NCBI GenBank assembly: GCA_026129685.1
Contig: JAHCHO010000006.1
Span: 124,001-188,000, forward strand
Source: Fimbriimonadaceae bacterium
GTDB lineage: Bacteria; Armatimonadota; Fimbriimonadia; Fimbriimonadales; Fimbriimonadaceae
DNA: 64,000 bases
Reading direction: 5' to 3'
The position numbers and the translations under genes were made by a program. Below the pieces are notes generated by a model. It was not told the origin of the DNA. It ran no database searches and worked only from the letters and a program-made list of their open reading frames with translations. Of the stretch, positions 34,826 through 43,305 are shown one piece after another. Within the stretch, counting starts at the first letter, position 1. Every line of letters starts with the position of its first letter.

Positions 34826-35958
34826 CGCCGCACCCCCACCACGATCGTCGCTCGATCGCGGCCGAACGCGGCGAGACCCTCTTTGAACTCGTCGAACGTC
34901 ATCTTCTTGGCGAGCCCGACCGCGTCCTCGGGGCGGGCGCCGAGCTCCTGCACCTGGAGGAAGCCCCGCAGGTAGGCGACCCCGGACGGACTCGTCAAGT
35001 AACGGTCGATCCAACGTCGCAACAGGTCGTAGCCCGACCGATAGAGGGTCGCCTTGTCCGCCTCGGTGAGGGCGTCCAACCTTGCCCCGAGCCCGCCGAC
35101 CTGCTCCTCGCGACCGAGCGTCACCACCCCCGGACCGAGGGACGGGGTGTAGGCGACGAAGCAGTCCCCCATTTCTGAGGCCACCGCGAGGGCGGCTCCG
35201 AGGGTCGCCAGCGTGCCGGGGCGCAAAAATCCGTTGACGAATCCGGTCCGCGCCTCGCCCACCGCTTGCTCGATCTCGACCCGGCCGGCGACGGGTGCGG
35301 GGAGCGGATCGCCGGCAGACGGCCCACCGTCCGGCGCCGTCGCCACGAGTTCGGCGATCCTCGCCGTGGTTCGATCCAAGTCGACCGGCCCCACCACGAC
35401 GACGCAGAGGTTCGGCTTGGCGAACTGACGCGCGTGGAGATCGCGCAACGAATCCGGGGTCGCCCCCTCGAGGGCGGCGAGGGTGCCGAAGGGGTCGAGC
35501 CCCTTGCCCCCGAAAGACGCCACCCAACCGGCGGCGGCCAGCCGGTCGGCGTCCGCGACCGAAGCGAACTCGTGACGCATCACGGCAACCTCCCGGCGGA
35601 TCGCCTCCGGCGTCGTCGCGAACGGCCGGAGTATTTCCGCGAGGGCCGCGAGCCCCGTCGCCTCCTTGCCAACCGGGCAAGAAAGCTGGATATGGGTGGC
35701 ATCGCGGTAGGTGGAAGCGGTCAGCGTGATGCCTTCGCTCTCCAGGCGCGCGTCGAGCGTACCGTCCCTTCCCTTCGCCACAAGGTGTTCGAGGAGGTGT
35801 CGGAAACCGTGGGTCGTGGGCGTTTCCCGCGCCGACCGCGACGATGCCCACAGACTGATCGCCACCTCCCGGGCGTCCGGCATCCGCTCGACGAGGCACG
35901 ACGCCCCGGACTCGAACAAGGTACGAAGGCGAGGGGCGTCTCCTTGGGCCGACGACAC
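34822..35958 (-). CDS. M16 zinc peptidase, catalytic subunit
   Basis: A 378-residue M16-family metallopeptidase. The inverted zinc motif is H54-L-L-E57-H58 in HGFRHLLEHLVAKG, with a downstream glutamate in EVAVMRHEFAS. The second half contains FVNGFLRPGTLATLGAALAV. The first standard start is GTG 35958, but in-frame codons upstream read IAPILGAAIALAPFVSSAQ, which is clearly a signal peptide. No ATG, GTG or TTG lies there before a stop; ATT at 36015 would give MSTRS plus that peptide. The real start is therefore uncertain. It works with the adjacent non-catalytic M16 protein. Confidence 0.83.
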   Translation of the reverse strand: MSSAQGDAPRLRTLFESGASCLVERMPDAREVAISLWASSRSARETPTTHGFRHLLEHLVAKGRDGTLDARLESEGITLTASTYRDATHIQLSCPVGKEATGLAALAEILRPFATTPEAIRREVAVMRHEFASVADADRLAAAGWVASFGGKGLDPFGTLAALEGATPDSLRDLHARQFAKPNLCVVVVGPVDLDRTTARIAELVATAPDGGPSAGDPLPAPVAGRVEIEQAVGEARTGFVNGFLRPGTLATLGAALAVASEMGDCFVAYTPSLGPGVVTLGREEQVGGLGARLDALTEADKATLYRSGYDLLRRWIDRYLTSPSGVAYLRGFLQVQELGARPEDAVGLAKKMTFDEFKEGLAAFGRDRATIVVGVRR

Positions 35959-36004
35959 GAAGGGAGCGAGGGCGATCGCCGCTCCAAGAATCGGCGCGAT
36001 GGAC

Positions 36005-36757
36005 CTAGTGGAAATAGCTCGCCCCGTTGATGTCGATGATGTGCCCGCTCAGGTAGCTCGCCTCGTCCGAAAGCAGGAAGGCGACGGCGGTCGCGCAGTC
36101 CTCCGGCGTCGCCATCCGCCCCATCGGGATGGTCGAGAGGATTTCGGGCAGTCGCTGGTCCATTCCCTCGCGCACCATCGCCGTATCCACCCATCCGGGC
36201 GCGATCCCGAACACCTGGACGTTTTTCGGCGCGAGTTCGACGGCGAGCGATCGCACCATGTTCGCCAGCGCCGCCTTGGACGCCGCGTAAAGCGAGGCGC
36301 CCGCCTCGCCCTTGAAGCCGACGCGGCTCGCGACGTTCAGGATCTTGCCTCCCCCGTTGGCCGCGAAGTGCCTTGCCGCCACCCGCATGGCGTTCACGGG
36401 AGCCTCGAAATTGACCGCGAACGTCTTGTGGAGGTTGGCGGCGAACACCGCCTCGCTTTCTTCGAGGATGCTCATGGGCAGGTAGACGCCGGCGTTGTTG
36501 ACGAGCGCATGGACCGGACCGTCGGCAAGGGCTCGCTCGAAAAGCGTCCCCGCCGTCGCCGGGTTGCTGAGGTCGGCCCGGTAGACGCCCGCCGCCGCCT
36601 CGCCGAGCTCGTCCGCGATCGTGGGACCCGTCCGGTCCCGGGTGCTGAAATGCACGGCGACCCTCCAGCCACGGTCGGCCAGACGCAACGCGATGGCGCG
36701 GCCGATGCCGCGGGAAGAGCCGGTGACGAGGACGCGCTTCTGCTCCACGATCCTCAT
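36005..36757 (-). CDS. SDR-family oxidoreductase (FabG-like)
   Basis: A 250-residue classical short-chain dehydrogenase/reductase. The cofactor loop is VLVTGSSRGIGRAIAL (TGxxxGIG), followed by NNAG in HALVNNAGVYLP. The catalytic set is serine in ILNVASRVG and YxxxK in SLYAASKAALANM. The sequence PGWVDTAMV and the C-terminal SGHIIDINGA match FabG-like enzymes, which use NADP(H) to reduce 3-oxoacyl or similar carbonyls. The substrate is not settled; no other fatty-acid synthesis genes are close. It lies 31 bases after the sigma factor gene and overlaps the N-terminal coding region of the M16 gene. Confidence 0.9.
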   Translation of the reverse strand: MRIVEQKRVLVTGSSRGIGRAIALRLADRGWRVAVHFSTRDRTGPTIADELGEAAAGVYRADLSNPATAGTLFERALADGPVHALVNNAGVYLPMSILEESEAVFAANLHKTFAVNFEAPVNAMRVAARHFAANGGGKILNVASRVGFKGEAGASLYAASKAALANMVRSLAVELAPKNVQVFGIAPGWVDTAMVREGMDQRLPEILSTIPMGRMATPEDCATAVAFLLSDEASYLSGHIIDINGASYFH

Positions 36758-36788
36758 TCTAGACGGACGGACACCCTCGCTGGTACCT

Positions 36789-37349
36789 TCAGCCGAGGGC
36801 GGGCGCGAGGTCGGCGCGAAGCATCGCCCGGGCGCGGAACAACCAGGACTTGATCGTCCCCTCCGGCTTCCCGAGCGCGGCGGCGATCTCGCTCACGTCC
36901 ATATGCCGGAAGTGGCGCATCATCACGATCTCCTGGTACCGCTTCGGCAACCGAGCGATCGCCTGCATGAGCTGGGTCGTCCGCCAGCCGCGCGCCGAAG
37001 CCTCCTCGCCGCCCTCCGACGGGTCGGCGAGCATGAACTCGTGCGGCTCGAGCGATTCGGCGCTCTTGCGGCGCAACCTCACCGAATCGACGCACACGTT
37101 GCTGCAGATCCGGGTGAGCCAAGGGCGCAGGGGACGATCCGCGTCGAACTCCTCCAAGGCGCGAAACGCTTTGACGAACGACTCCTGAACCGCGTCGTGC
37201 GCGTCCTCGGGATTGCGCAACATGCGCAGTGCCAAGTTGTACAGCACCGGACGGTAGGCGTCCGCGATGAGTTCAAAAGCGACCCGCTCCCCTGCGCGGG
37301 CCCGATAGACCAAGTGGGCTTCCCAAGACCGAACCGGCGTGCCTTTCAT
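36789..37349 (-). CDS. ECF-type RNA polymerase sigma factor
   Basis: A 186-residue extracytoplasmic-function sigma factor. Region 2 shows YNLALRMLRNPEDAHDAVQE and SFVKAFRALEEF, contacting core polymerase and the -10 element. Region 4 shows LPKRYQEIVMMRHFRHMDVS with EIAAALGKPEGTIKSWLFRA, the -35-binding HTH. The start is ATG 37349 with GGAGGT six bases upstream. No anti-sigma factor is directly adjacent; a zinc-finger-type candidate is encoded about 4 kb away at 41606. It heads a minus-strand group with the SDR and the two M16 genes. Confidence 0.93.
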   Translation of the reverse strand: MKGTPVRSWEAHLVYRARAGERVAFELIADAYRPVLYNLALRMLRNPEDAHDAVQESFVKAFRALEEFDADRPLRPWLTRICSNVCVDSVRLRRKSAESLEPHEFMLADPSEGGEEASARGWRTTQLMQAIARLPKRYQEIVMMRHFRHMDVSEIAAALGKPEGTIKSWLFRARAMLRADLAPALG

Positions 37350-37374
37350 TCCGCGACCTCCGACGACGCGCTCC

Positions 37375-37380
37375 ATTGTA
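37375..37380 (-). promoter_or_regulatory. -10-like hexamer (TACAAT) upstream of the sigma factor gene
   Basis: On the minus strand TACAAT lies about 25 bases before ATG 37349, leaving room for the GGAGGT ribosome site in a short leader. No good -35 box is visible at 17 bases. Confidence 0.3.
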
Positions 37381-37466
37381 AGGGAGGGGTCTCGGCACGG
37401 TGCGCCCAAATCCCCAATCCGGGGCGCGTCGGGCGCTCCGCGACCGTAACCGGTGCAACGTTAGTC

Positions 37467-39212
37467 CTACGGCGGAGGTTCCTTCGAGCCTCGCGGTACG
37501 AACCGGGCGAGCGTATAGGGTCCGAGCGTCGCCGCCCCCTCCTTCTCGTCGCCGGAGGTGGCGAACCCTTTCTCGAGCGCCTCCTCGTCCAACCCACCTT
37601 GGCGCCGGTGACCGGGGACGACGACGGGCAACTCCCAGGGGGTGAGGTTGACGACCCATAGGGCGGGCCGCTCCCCCCGAACCCCGAACGCCACCGCGCG
37701 CAAAGGGCTCGACGTCGTCACCGCGTCCCACCAGGGCTCGTTCCCGATCGCCTCGAAGGCCATGGCGAGCGGGGTTGGTCTCCCGCCATCGAGCAAATCG
37801 GCATCGTGACACACCGTCACCGCGCCGGCCTCGGACACACGAGCGAGGCTCGCGACCGTCCAGGCCGCCTCCAGAAGCGTCCCGCGTCGCGGATCGCCGG
37901 TCGGGCCGATTGAAATCGGACCGACCGCGATGGCCTTTCCGGGGTACAGCCGGCGCGCGCTGTAGACCTGTGCCCCGTGGGTCAGGCACGTCTCGAGGAT
38001 GTCCACGTTCTCGAACGCGTGGACTTGGGCGTTCACCGGGTAACCGACGTAGTCCATCCGGCTTGGCGAGGGGGGTCGGCGATTCAGTTCCGTGAAGTTC
38101 CCGGACGATCCGGCGCCCCAACGCACCACCCCGAAGAAGGGCTCGAGCCGACTTCGCGCAACCAGGAAATCCTCCGCATCGGTCGTCGGCGCTCCGTCGG
38201 AGAGCACCGTCACGCCCCGAACCTCCGATCGAATGACGGCGTCCGCGATCTCGCTCCCCCGGCCCGCCATCGCGTGATGCACGGCGATCTCGAGCGGGAT
38301 CGATGCCCTCGCCGCCACGCCCGCCGCCTCGCGCAGGATCGCCAGGTCCTCCGGTGCCGCGACTTCGACGCGCACGAACCCGATGCCGCAACGCCCGAGC
38401 ACGTCGTGGTCGCGCCCAAGACCGCGACGAAACACCAACCCCCGTCGAGCGACGGGATGAACGCCGCCGGGTTCACCGATCGTCACCGTCTCGTCGCTCG
38501 AAGCCACCGCGCCCTCCGAACCGGCCCGGAGCGTCACCGACTGGCGAACCGACCCGCCCTTCCGGAACCTCGAACCCACCGAGAGATGCAGCGGGGTGCA
38601 GTAGGTCTTGAAACTGGCGTCCGACCAGTTCCTCTGGTCCTCCATTTCGAACGTGTCGCCCTCGAACGACGCCTCGCACCAGACGCCCGGCGCGGCAAGG
38701 TGGCGGATGCTCTTGATGTCGCAGAACGGCTGGTGCGGGGCGATCGCCTCGGGGAACTCCGCGTCCTGCGCCGAACCGTCCACGTGCTCCACCCGACACG
38801 CGCGACCCGCCGCCTCCGCCGGGTGCAACAGGCAGAACCCCACCCGGTTGGCCACGAACGACTCGAGGACGAGCCCCTCGATGGCGAACCGGATTTCGCC
38901 CGAAGGAAGACCGAGAACCGACGCCCGCCACTCCATCCGGTGGGGCGACCGATCGTGCCGGGCGACGAAATCGATCGTGAAGTCGTCCGAGCCTGCCCTC
39001 AGGGTTACGTCCGTGACCTGAAGCGGGACCGTCCCCCAGCGATCGTCGCGGAGCGCGAAGTACACCCGCCGGATCAGTTCGTGCGCGCCCAGACGCAGGT
39101 AGCGCAGGTCCCCGCGCCACCACTCGACGCTCAACGGCCCCGCGCGGAGAACAACGGGACGCGCGGGAGGCTCGGCTCGCCCGTGGACACGGAGGGCGAG
39201 ATGAGGGTTCAT
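37467..39212 (-). CDS. Probable D-apionate-lactonase-like protein
   Basis: A 581-residue cytoplasmic protein with three parts. The N-terminal beta region begins with VVLRAGPLSVEWWRGDLRYL and ELIRRVYFALRDDRWGTVP. The middle looks like a TIM barrel (FRRGLGRDHDVLG, VGYPVNAQVHAFENVDILE). The C-terminal beta region contains ALWVVNLTPWELPV. The N-terminal pattern and overall size resemble ApnL-type D-apionate lactonases, which open a lactone in apiose breakdown. I rest this on remembered family features and could not align it. An uncharacterised sugar-acid hydrolase is the alternative. It is divergent from EF-G2 and upstream of the sigma factor. Confidence 0.5.
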   Translation of the reverse strand: MNPHLALRVHGRAEPPARPVVLRAGPLSVEWWRGDLRYLRLGAHELIRRVYFALRDDRWGTVPLQVTDVTLRAGSDDFTIDFVARHDRSPHRMEWRASVLGLPSGEIRFAIEGLVLESFVANRVGFCLLHPAEAAGRACRVEHVDGSAQDAEFPEAIAPHQPFCDIKSIRHLAAPGVWCEASFEGDTFEMEDQRNWSDASFKTYCTPLHLSVGSRFRKGGSVRQSVTLRAGSEGAVASSDETVTIGEPGGVHPVARRGLVFRRGLGRDHDVLGRCGIGFVRVEVAAPEDLAILREAAGVAARASIPLEIAVHHAMAGRGSEIADAVIRSEVRGVTVLSDGAPTTDAEDFLVARSRLEPFFGVVRWGAGSSGNFTELNRRPPSPSRMDYVGYPVNAQVHAFENVDILETCLTHGAQVYSARRLYPGKAIAVGPISIGPTGDPRRGTLLEAAWTVASLARVSEAGAVTVCHDADLLDGGRPTPLAMAFEAIGNEPWWDAVTTSSPLRAVAFGVRGERPALWVVNLTPWELPVVVPGHRRQGGLDEEALEKGFATSGDEKEGAATLGPYTLARFVPRGSKEPPP

Positions 39213-39385
39213 CGGGGTCCGCTTCGACCCCCGGGGCGCCGATTCCTCGCCCACTGGGTCTCTTTGCGCGAAACGGACCCGGGTCCCTTGCAGGAATCGT
39301 CCGTGGTGGGGCGTAATGGAGGTTCCAGGCGGGTCGCAATTCGCCCGCCTCCTTAAGGGAGGGGTTTCGTCAACGGAGCTATCGC
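39213..39385. other. Divergent intergenic region upstream of EF-G2
   Basis: The 173 bases hold a small inverted repeat, CCTCC-TTAAG-GGAGG near 39346-39362, and a GGAG ribosome site seven bases before GTG 39386. No consensus promoter stands out. The GGAGG arm of the hairpin could also compete as a decoy ribosome site. Confidence 0.3.
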
Positions 39386-41452
39386 GTGAAGGAATACACC
39401 ACCGACAAGATTCGCAACGTCGCCATTGTAGGCCACGGCGGGTCGGGCAAGACCATGCTCGTCGAGCACTTGCTCTACACCGCCGGCGCCACCGACCGGC
39501 TCGGCAGCGTCGACGCCGGAAACACATCGAGCGACTTCGACCCTCTGGAGATACGGCGCAAGATCAGCCTCAGCGCTTCGGTTCTCCCCATCGAGTGGCA
39601 CGGCCATAAGATCAACCTGATCGACGTGCCCGGATACCCCGATTTCATCGGCGACCTGTACGGCGTCGCCAGCGTCGTCGAAGCGATGATCCTGGTCTGC
39701 GAGGCCAAGCGCGACCTGGACGTCGGCTTCGAGATCGCATGGGAGGTCGCCGAAAAGCACGGCCTCGCCAAGTGCATCTTCGTCAACAAACTGGAAAAGG
39801 ACAACGCCGACTACGAGGGCCTCCTCAACACCCTCCACGAGCGCTACGGCCGCAAGGTGGTCAGCGTCCAGATTCCGATCGGCCACCAGGCCGCCTTCAG
39901 CGGCGTTCTCGACCTGCTCAACATGAAGGTCTACAAGGGCCGGGATCGAGGCGTCGACATGGAGGACATCCCGACCGGGTACCTCGAAGACGCTCAGTAC
40001 CGTCGCGAGAAGATGATGGACGCCGCCGCCGAAGGCGACGACGAACTCGCGATGAAGTACCTCGAGGGAGAGGAACTCACCCCTGAAGAGGTCGAGCACG
40101 GTCTGCTCGTCGGCGTCGAAACGGGCAAGGTCGTGCCCGTGTTGCTGGGTTCGGCCATGAGCGGCATCGGCGTCGCCACCCTGTTGGATCGCATCATCCA
40201 TGAGTTGCCCGGACCCCACGAACTGCCCAAAACGTTCGGCGACCTTACGTTGACCGCCAACGCCAACGGCCCCCTCGCCGCCTACGTTTTCAAGACGAGC
40301 GCTGACCCGTACGTCGGCCGCATCAACTACCTTCGCGTATTCAGCGGATCCCTCACGATCGACCAGCACGTCCAGAACGCGAACCAGGACAAGGACGAGC
40401 GGCTGCACAACCTCTTCTTCGCGCACGGAAAGGGCCAGGAACCGGCCTCCAAGGTGATCGCGGGCGACATTTGCGCGGTGGCCAAGCTCCAGTACACCCA
40501 TACGGGCGATACCCTCACCACCGTCAAGGACAAGATTCAGATCCCGCCGATCGCCGCGCCCGAGCCGATCTATCGGGTCGCGATCCGCCCCGTCGCGAAG
40601 TCCGACGAAGACAAGCTCGGCGAGGCGGTTAACCGCATCCGCGAGGAGGACCCCACTTTCCACTACCGGCGGGACCCGGTCGTGCACCAGGAGATCATCG
40701 AGGGGATGGGCGACATCCACCTCGAGACGGTGATCGAGAAGCTGAAATCCAAGTTCGGCGTCAACGTGACGATCGAGGACGCCAAGGTGCCCTACCTCGA
40801 AACGGTGCGCGGGTCCGCCAAAGCCCAGGGCCGCCACAAACGGCAGACCGGCGGCAAGGGCCAGTTCGGCGACTGCTGGCTCGAACTGAACCCCCTCCCG
40901 CGCGGGGGCGGATTCGAATTCGAGAACAAGGTCGTGGGGGGCGCCATCCCTAAGAACTTCATCCCCGCCATCGAAAAGGGCGTTCGCGAAGCGATGGAAC
41001 GCGGCTACGTCGCGGGCTACCCCATCGTGGACATCAAGTTGACCGTGTACGACGGCAGTTACCACGATGTGGACTCGAGCGAAATGGCGTTCAAGACGGC
41101 GGGCGCCCTCGCGTTGGCGGCCTGCATGGAAAAGTCGCAACCGACCATCCTCGAGCCGATTCTCGACCTTGAGGTGGAGGTCCCCGACGAAAACGTCGGC
41201 GACGTGGTCGGCGACCTGAACACCCGGCGCGGACGACTCCAAGGCATGGACTCTATCGGCGCCGGCAAGCAGGTGGTGCGCGCCCAGGTCCCGATGGCGA
41301 CGATGATGCGCTACGCCCTCGACCTCCGCTCGATCACGAAAGGCCGCGGACGGTTCCGCCAGACTTTCGCCCACTACGACGAGGTCCCCTTCAACGAGCA
41401 GCAAACCCTGATCGAAGAGTACAAGAAGCGTCGGGCCGCCGAAGAAGGATAG
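39386..41452 (+). CDS. fusA: Elongation factor G paralogue (EF-G2 type)
   Basis: A 688-residue translational GTPase with the five-domain EF-G layout. G1 is VAIVGHGGSGKTMLVEHL. G3 is DVPGYPDF rather than the DTPGHVDF of canonical EF-G. G4 is N134-K-L-E137, so the usual NKxD aspartate is a glutamate. Domain IV contains GKGQFGDCWLELNPLPRGGG and the C terminus SITKGRGRFRQTFAHYDEVP. The G3/G4 differences and the short linker match the EF-G2 subgroup rather than the main translocase. Its role (translocation, recycling or stress) cannot be read from the sequence. GTG 39386 has GGAG upstream, and a strong terminator follows the gene. Confidence 0.88.
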   Translation: MKEYTTDKIRNVAIVGHGGSGKTMLVEHLLYTAGATDRLGSVDAGNTSSDFDPLEIRRKISLSASVLPIEWHGHKINLIDVPGYPDFIGDLYGVASVVEAMILVCEAKRDLDVGFEIAWEVAEKHGLAKCIFVNKLEKDNADYEGLLNTLHERYGRKVVSVQIPIGHQAAFSGVLDLLNMKVYKGRDRGVDMEDIPTGYLEDAQYRREKMMDAAAEGDDELAMKYLEGEELTPEEVEHGLLVGVETGKVVPVLLGSAMSGIGVATLLDRIIHELPGPHELPKTFGDLTLTANANGPLAAYVFKTSADPYVGRINYLRVFSGSLTIDQHVQNANQDKDERLHNLFFAHGKGQEPASKVIAGDICAVAKLQYTHTGDTLTTVKDKIQIPPIAAPEPIYRVAIRPVAKSDEDKLGEAVNRIREEDPTFHYRRDPVVHQEIIEGMGDIHLETVIEKLKSKFGVNVTIEDAKVPYLETVRGSAKAQGRHKRQTGGKGQFGDCWLELNPLPRGGGFEFENKVVGGAIPKNFIPAIEKGVREAMERGYVAGYPIVDIKLTVYDGSYHDVDSSEMAFKTAGALALAACMEKSQPTILEPILDLEVEVPDENVGDVVGDLNTRRGRLQGMDSIGAGKQVVRAQVPMATMMRYALDLRSITKGRGRFRQTFAHYDEVPFNEQQTLIEEYKKRRAAEEG

Positions 41453-41473
41453 CCGTCCAAGTCCGTCACCGCC

Positions 41474-41507
41474 AAGGGGCGTTCGCACGTTGCGGGCGCC
41501 CCCTTTT
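41474..41507 (+). terminator. Rho-independent terminator after EF-G2
   Basis: GGGGCG (41476-41481) pairs with CGCCCC (41497-41502), with two G-U pairs and an inner CGCA/TGCG stem around a CGT loop. This gives a nearly continuous 12-bp hairpin followed by CTTTT. It lies 21 bases after the EF-G2 stop. Confidence 0.88.
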
Positions 41508-41605
41508 GCACCCCTCGCTCCCCCTGAGGAATTTGCCGGGCTGCCCGATACTTGAGGCGTCGCTCGAAGTTTTCCCCTTCGGAACGCTCGCGCGGAGCCT
41601 CAGGG

Positions 41606-42451
41606 ATGGTCACCAGAAGCCTCGTCTGCCAACTCGTCGAAACGCAGGTCGTCCGCTACCTTGCGGGAGACTCGCTGTCCGACGAGGCCCTGCGACAACT
41701 CGACGCCCACATTGCCGGGTGTCGCGAATGCCAGTCCTTCCTCGAAGCCAAAAAGGCGGAGTTGACCGGCGCCTTGCGTCCGGCGGACGCCAGCCCCACG
41801 GACCCCAAGGAGCGGGTCTTGCGCGCCATCGTGGACGCGCGCCGCGTCAACGAGTCCGGTCCCGTCGCGCGCGAGCCGTTGGCGCCGGTGGTCCATCCCC
41901 AGCCGAAGGCCGCCCCCAAGCCCGCCCGCGCGGCACTGGTCCAATGGAAACCTCTCGTCCTGTCGGCCGCCCTTGCCCTGGTGCTCGTCGCGATGAGCGC
42001 CCTCACGAACAACCCGGCGACCGTGTTTGGACGCAAGGCCTCCGAAGCGCTCGCGGCGGGGGCCGCGAACGCCCCCGTCGAAACCAAGTCCCCCGCCGAG
42101 AAGGCGCCCTCGTCCCCCGTAGATCCGACCGTTGAGGGCGAGCCTTCCACCGAAGCGCCCGAAACCCTCCCCTACGCCGAAGGCTGGACGCCACCGCTCA
42201 CCGCGTCGATCCCCGGCGATCCCGAGTTCGTCGGCCCCGCCGCTCCCGCTCCGGGGCTGGACGAGTCCGCGAAGGTCGAGCCGTCCCCACCCGACACGCC
42301 GGTCCCAACCCCCACCGTCCGAGCCGAGGCGCCGCGCGTCGTCGTACGATCGAAAGCCCGCGCGACGCGCAAGCGGGCACGCCCCGCCCCCCGGCCCCCG
42401 GTGGCGCAACCCACCATCCGCGTCTACGATCCCAACGGACGACCCCTTTGA
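41606..42451 (+). CDS. Putative zinc-finger anti-sigma-type membrane protein
   Basis: A 281-residue protein with one membrane segment. The cytoplasmic N terminus carries the HxxxCxxC pattern of zinc-binding anti-sigma factors in HIAGCRECQSFLEAKK, preceded by YLAGDSLSDEALRQLDAH. A hydrophobic helix at about 113-133 (PLVLSAALALVLVAMSAL) leads to a long Pro/Ala/Glu-rich periplasmic region and a basic end (RSKARATRKRARPAP). It should hold a sigma factor at the membrane, but none is adjacent; the nearest is the ECF factor at 36789-37349. GGAG precedes ATG 41606. Its stop is 20 bases before the STN-domain gene. Confidence 0.68.
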   Translation: MVTRSLVCQLVETQVVRYLAGDSLSDEALRQLDAHIAGCRECQSFLEAKKAELTGALRPADASPTDPKERVLRAIVDARRVNESGPVAREPLAPVVHPQPKAAPKPARAALVQWKPLVLSAALALVLVAMSALTNNPATVFGRKASEALAAGAANAPVETKSPAEKAPSSPVDPTVEGEPSTEAPETLPYAEGWTPPLTASIPGDPEFVGPAAPAPGLDESAKVEPSPPDTPVPTPTVRAEAPRVVVRSKARATRKRARPAPRPPVAQPTIRVYDPNGRPL

Positions 42452-42471
42452 GAACCTCTGTGAGCCGAACC

Positions 42472-43158
42472 ATGCGCAAAACCCTCAGCCTTATCGCCGC
42501 CTTCGCCTTCCTGGTTTCGCCGGCTCTTGCCGACGACGACGTGAAGACCTCGCCGCTCGGAACGGTCTCCGTATCCGCCAAAGGGACCGACGTCCGCTCC
42601 GTGCTGCACGATCTCTTCACCCAGGGCAAGAAGAACTATGTCCTGGACCTGGACCTGCGCAAATCGCTCTACCTGAACCTGACCGACGTCGGATTCGACG
42701 AGGCCTTCGCCACGATTCTGCACCTGTCCGGCCTCGATTACGACCTCCAGAACGGCATCTACTTCCTGAAGAAGGCGGTCGAGAAGAAGGCGACCGTGGA
42801 TCCTGCGGCCTCCAACCCGGAACCGCCCAAGGCGATCGAAGCGCCCAAGAAGTCGGGCCGCCTCCCCGATGCCGTGCTCGCCAAGACCGTCACGACCCGT
42901 CTGCAGAAGGCGGACCTTCGTGAGGTGCTCAAGACCCTCAGCGACCAGACGGGCGTCCCGATCGAACTCGACATCAGCGTTCCCCTCTACAAGATCGACG
43001 CCTTCCTCATCAAAACCTCCCTCAAGTACGCCCTCGACAACATTTGTCGCGCCGCGAACCTCGAGTACGCGTTCACCACCGAGCTCTCTCTGCGCGTCGC
43101 CTCGAAGGACCGGCCTGCCGTCGCCGAGGCGCCCGTCAAGGTCTACAAGGAAGGCTAG
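42472..43158 (+). CDS. Secreted protein with two secretin/TonB N-terminal-like (STN) units
   Basis: A 228-residue exported protein. A signal peptide (MRKTLSLIAAFAFLVSPALA) precedes two similar units: VSVSAKGTDVRSVLHDLFTQ through YDLQNGIYFLKK, and VTTRLQKADLREVLKTLSDQ through YAFTTELSLRVASK. Both have the beta-alpha-beta pattern of STN or secretin N domains, found in periplasmic parts of PilQ-type secretins and TonB receptors. No secretin pore domain follows, so it may be an accessory protein. ATG 42472 gives the proper signal peptide; a TTG at 42448 would overlap the upstream stop. It is probably cotranscribed with the anti-sigma-like gene. Confidence 0.72.
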   Translation: MRKTLSLIAAFAFLVSPALADDDVKTSPLGTVSVSAKGTDVRSVLHDLFTQGKKNYVLDLDLRKSLYLNLTDVGFDEAFATILHLSGLDYDLQNGIYFLKKAVEKKATVDPAASNPEPPKAIEAPKKSGRLPDAVLAKTVTTRLQKADLREVLKTLSDQTGVPIELDISVPLYKIDAFLIKTSLKYALDNICRAANLEYAFTTELSLRVASKDRPAVAEAPVKVYKEG

Positions 43159-43201
43159 CCCGATTTTAAGACCCGCTTCACGAACAGCGCCTCCTACTCC
43201 G

Positions 43202-43237
43202 GAACCCCACCGCCCACACCTGGGCGGTGGGTTCTTT
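43202..43237 (+). terminator. Rho-independent terminator after the STN gene
   Basis: A perfect 11-bp stem, CCCACCGCCCA (43206-43216) with TGGGCGGTGGG (43221-43231), closes a CACC loop and is followed by TTCTTT. GAA/TTC can extend the base. Confidence 0.87.
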
Positions 43238-43242
43238 CCCAC

Positions 43243-43271
43243 TTGTCGGCGCCCCTCCCGTGCGCTACAAT
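43243..43271 (+). promoter_or_regulatory. Promoter of the small membrane protein gene
   Basis: TTGTCG (43243-43248) and TACAAT (43266-43271) are 17 bases apart. The promoter follows directly after the terminator hairpin. Transcription from about 43278 would give a leader of about 28 bases, with a GCGAC/GTCGC hairpin at 43281-43295. Confidence 0.6.
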
Positions 43272-43305
43272 CGTGGAGACGCGACTTCGGGTCGCGCCAA
43301 CCACC

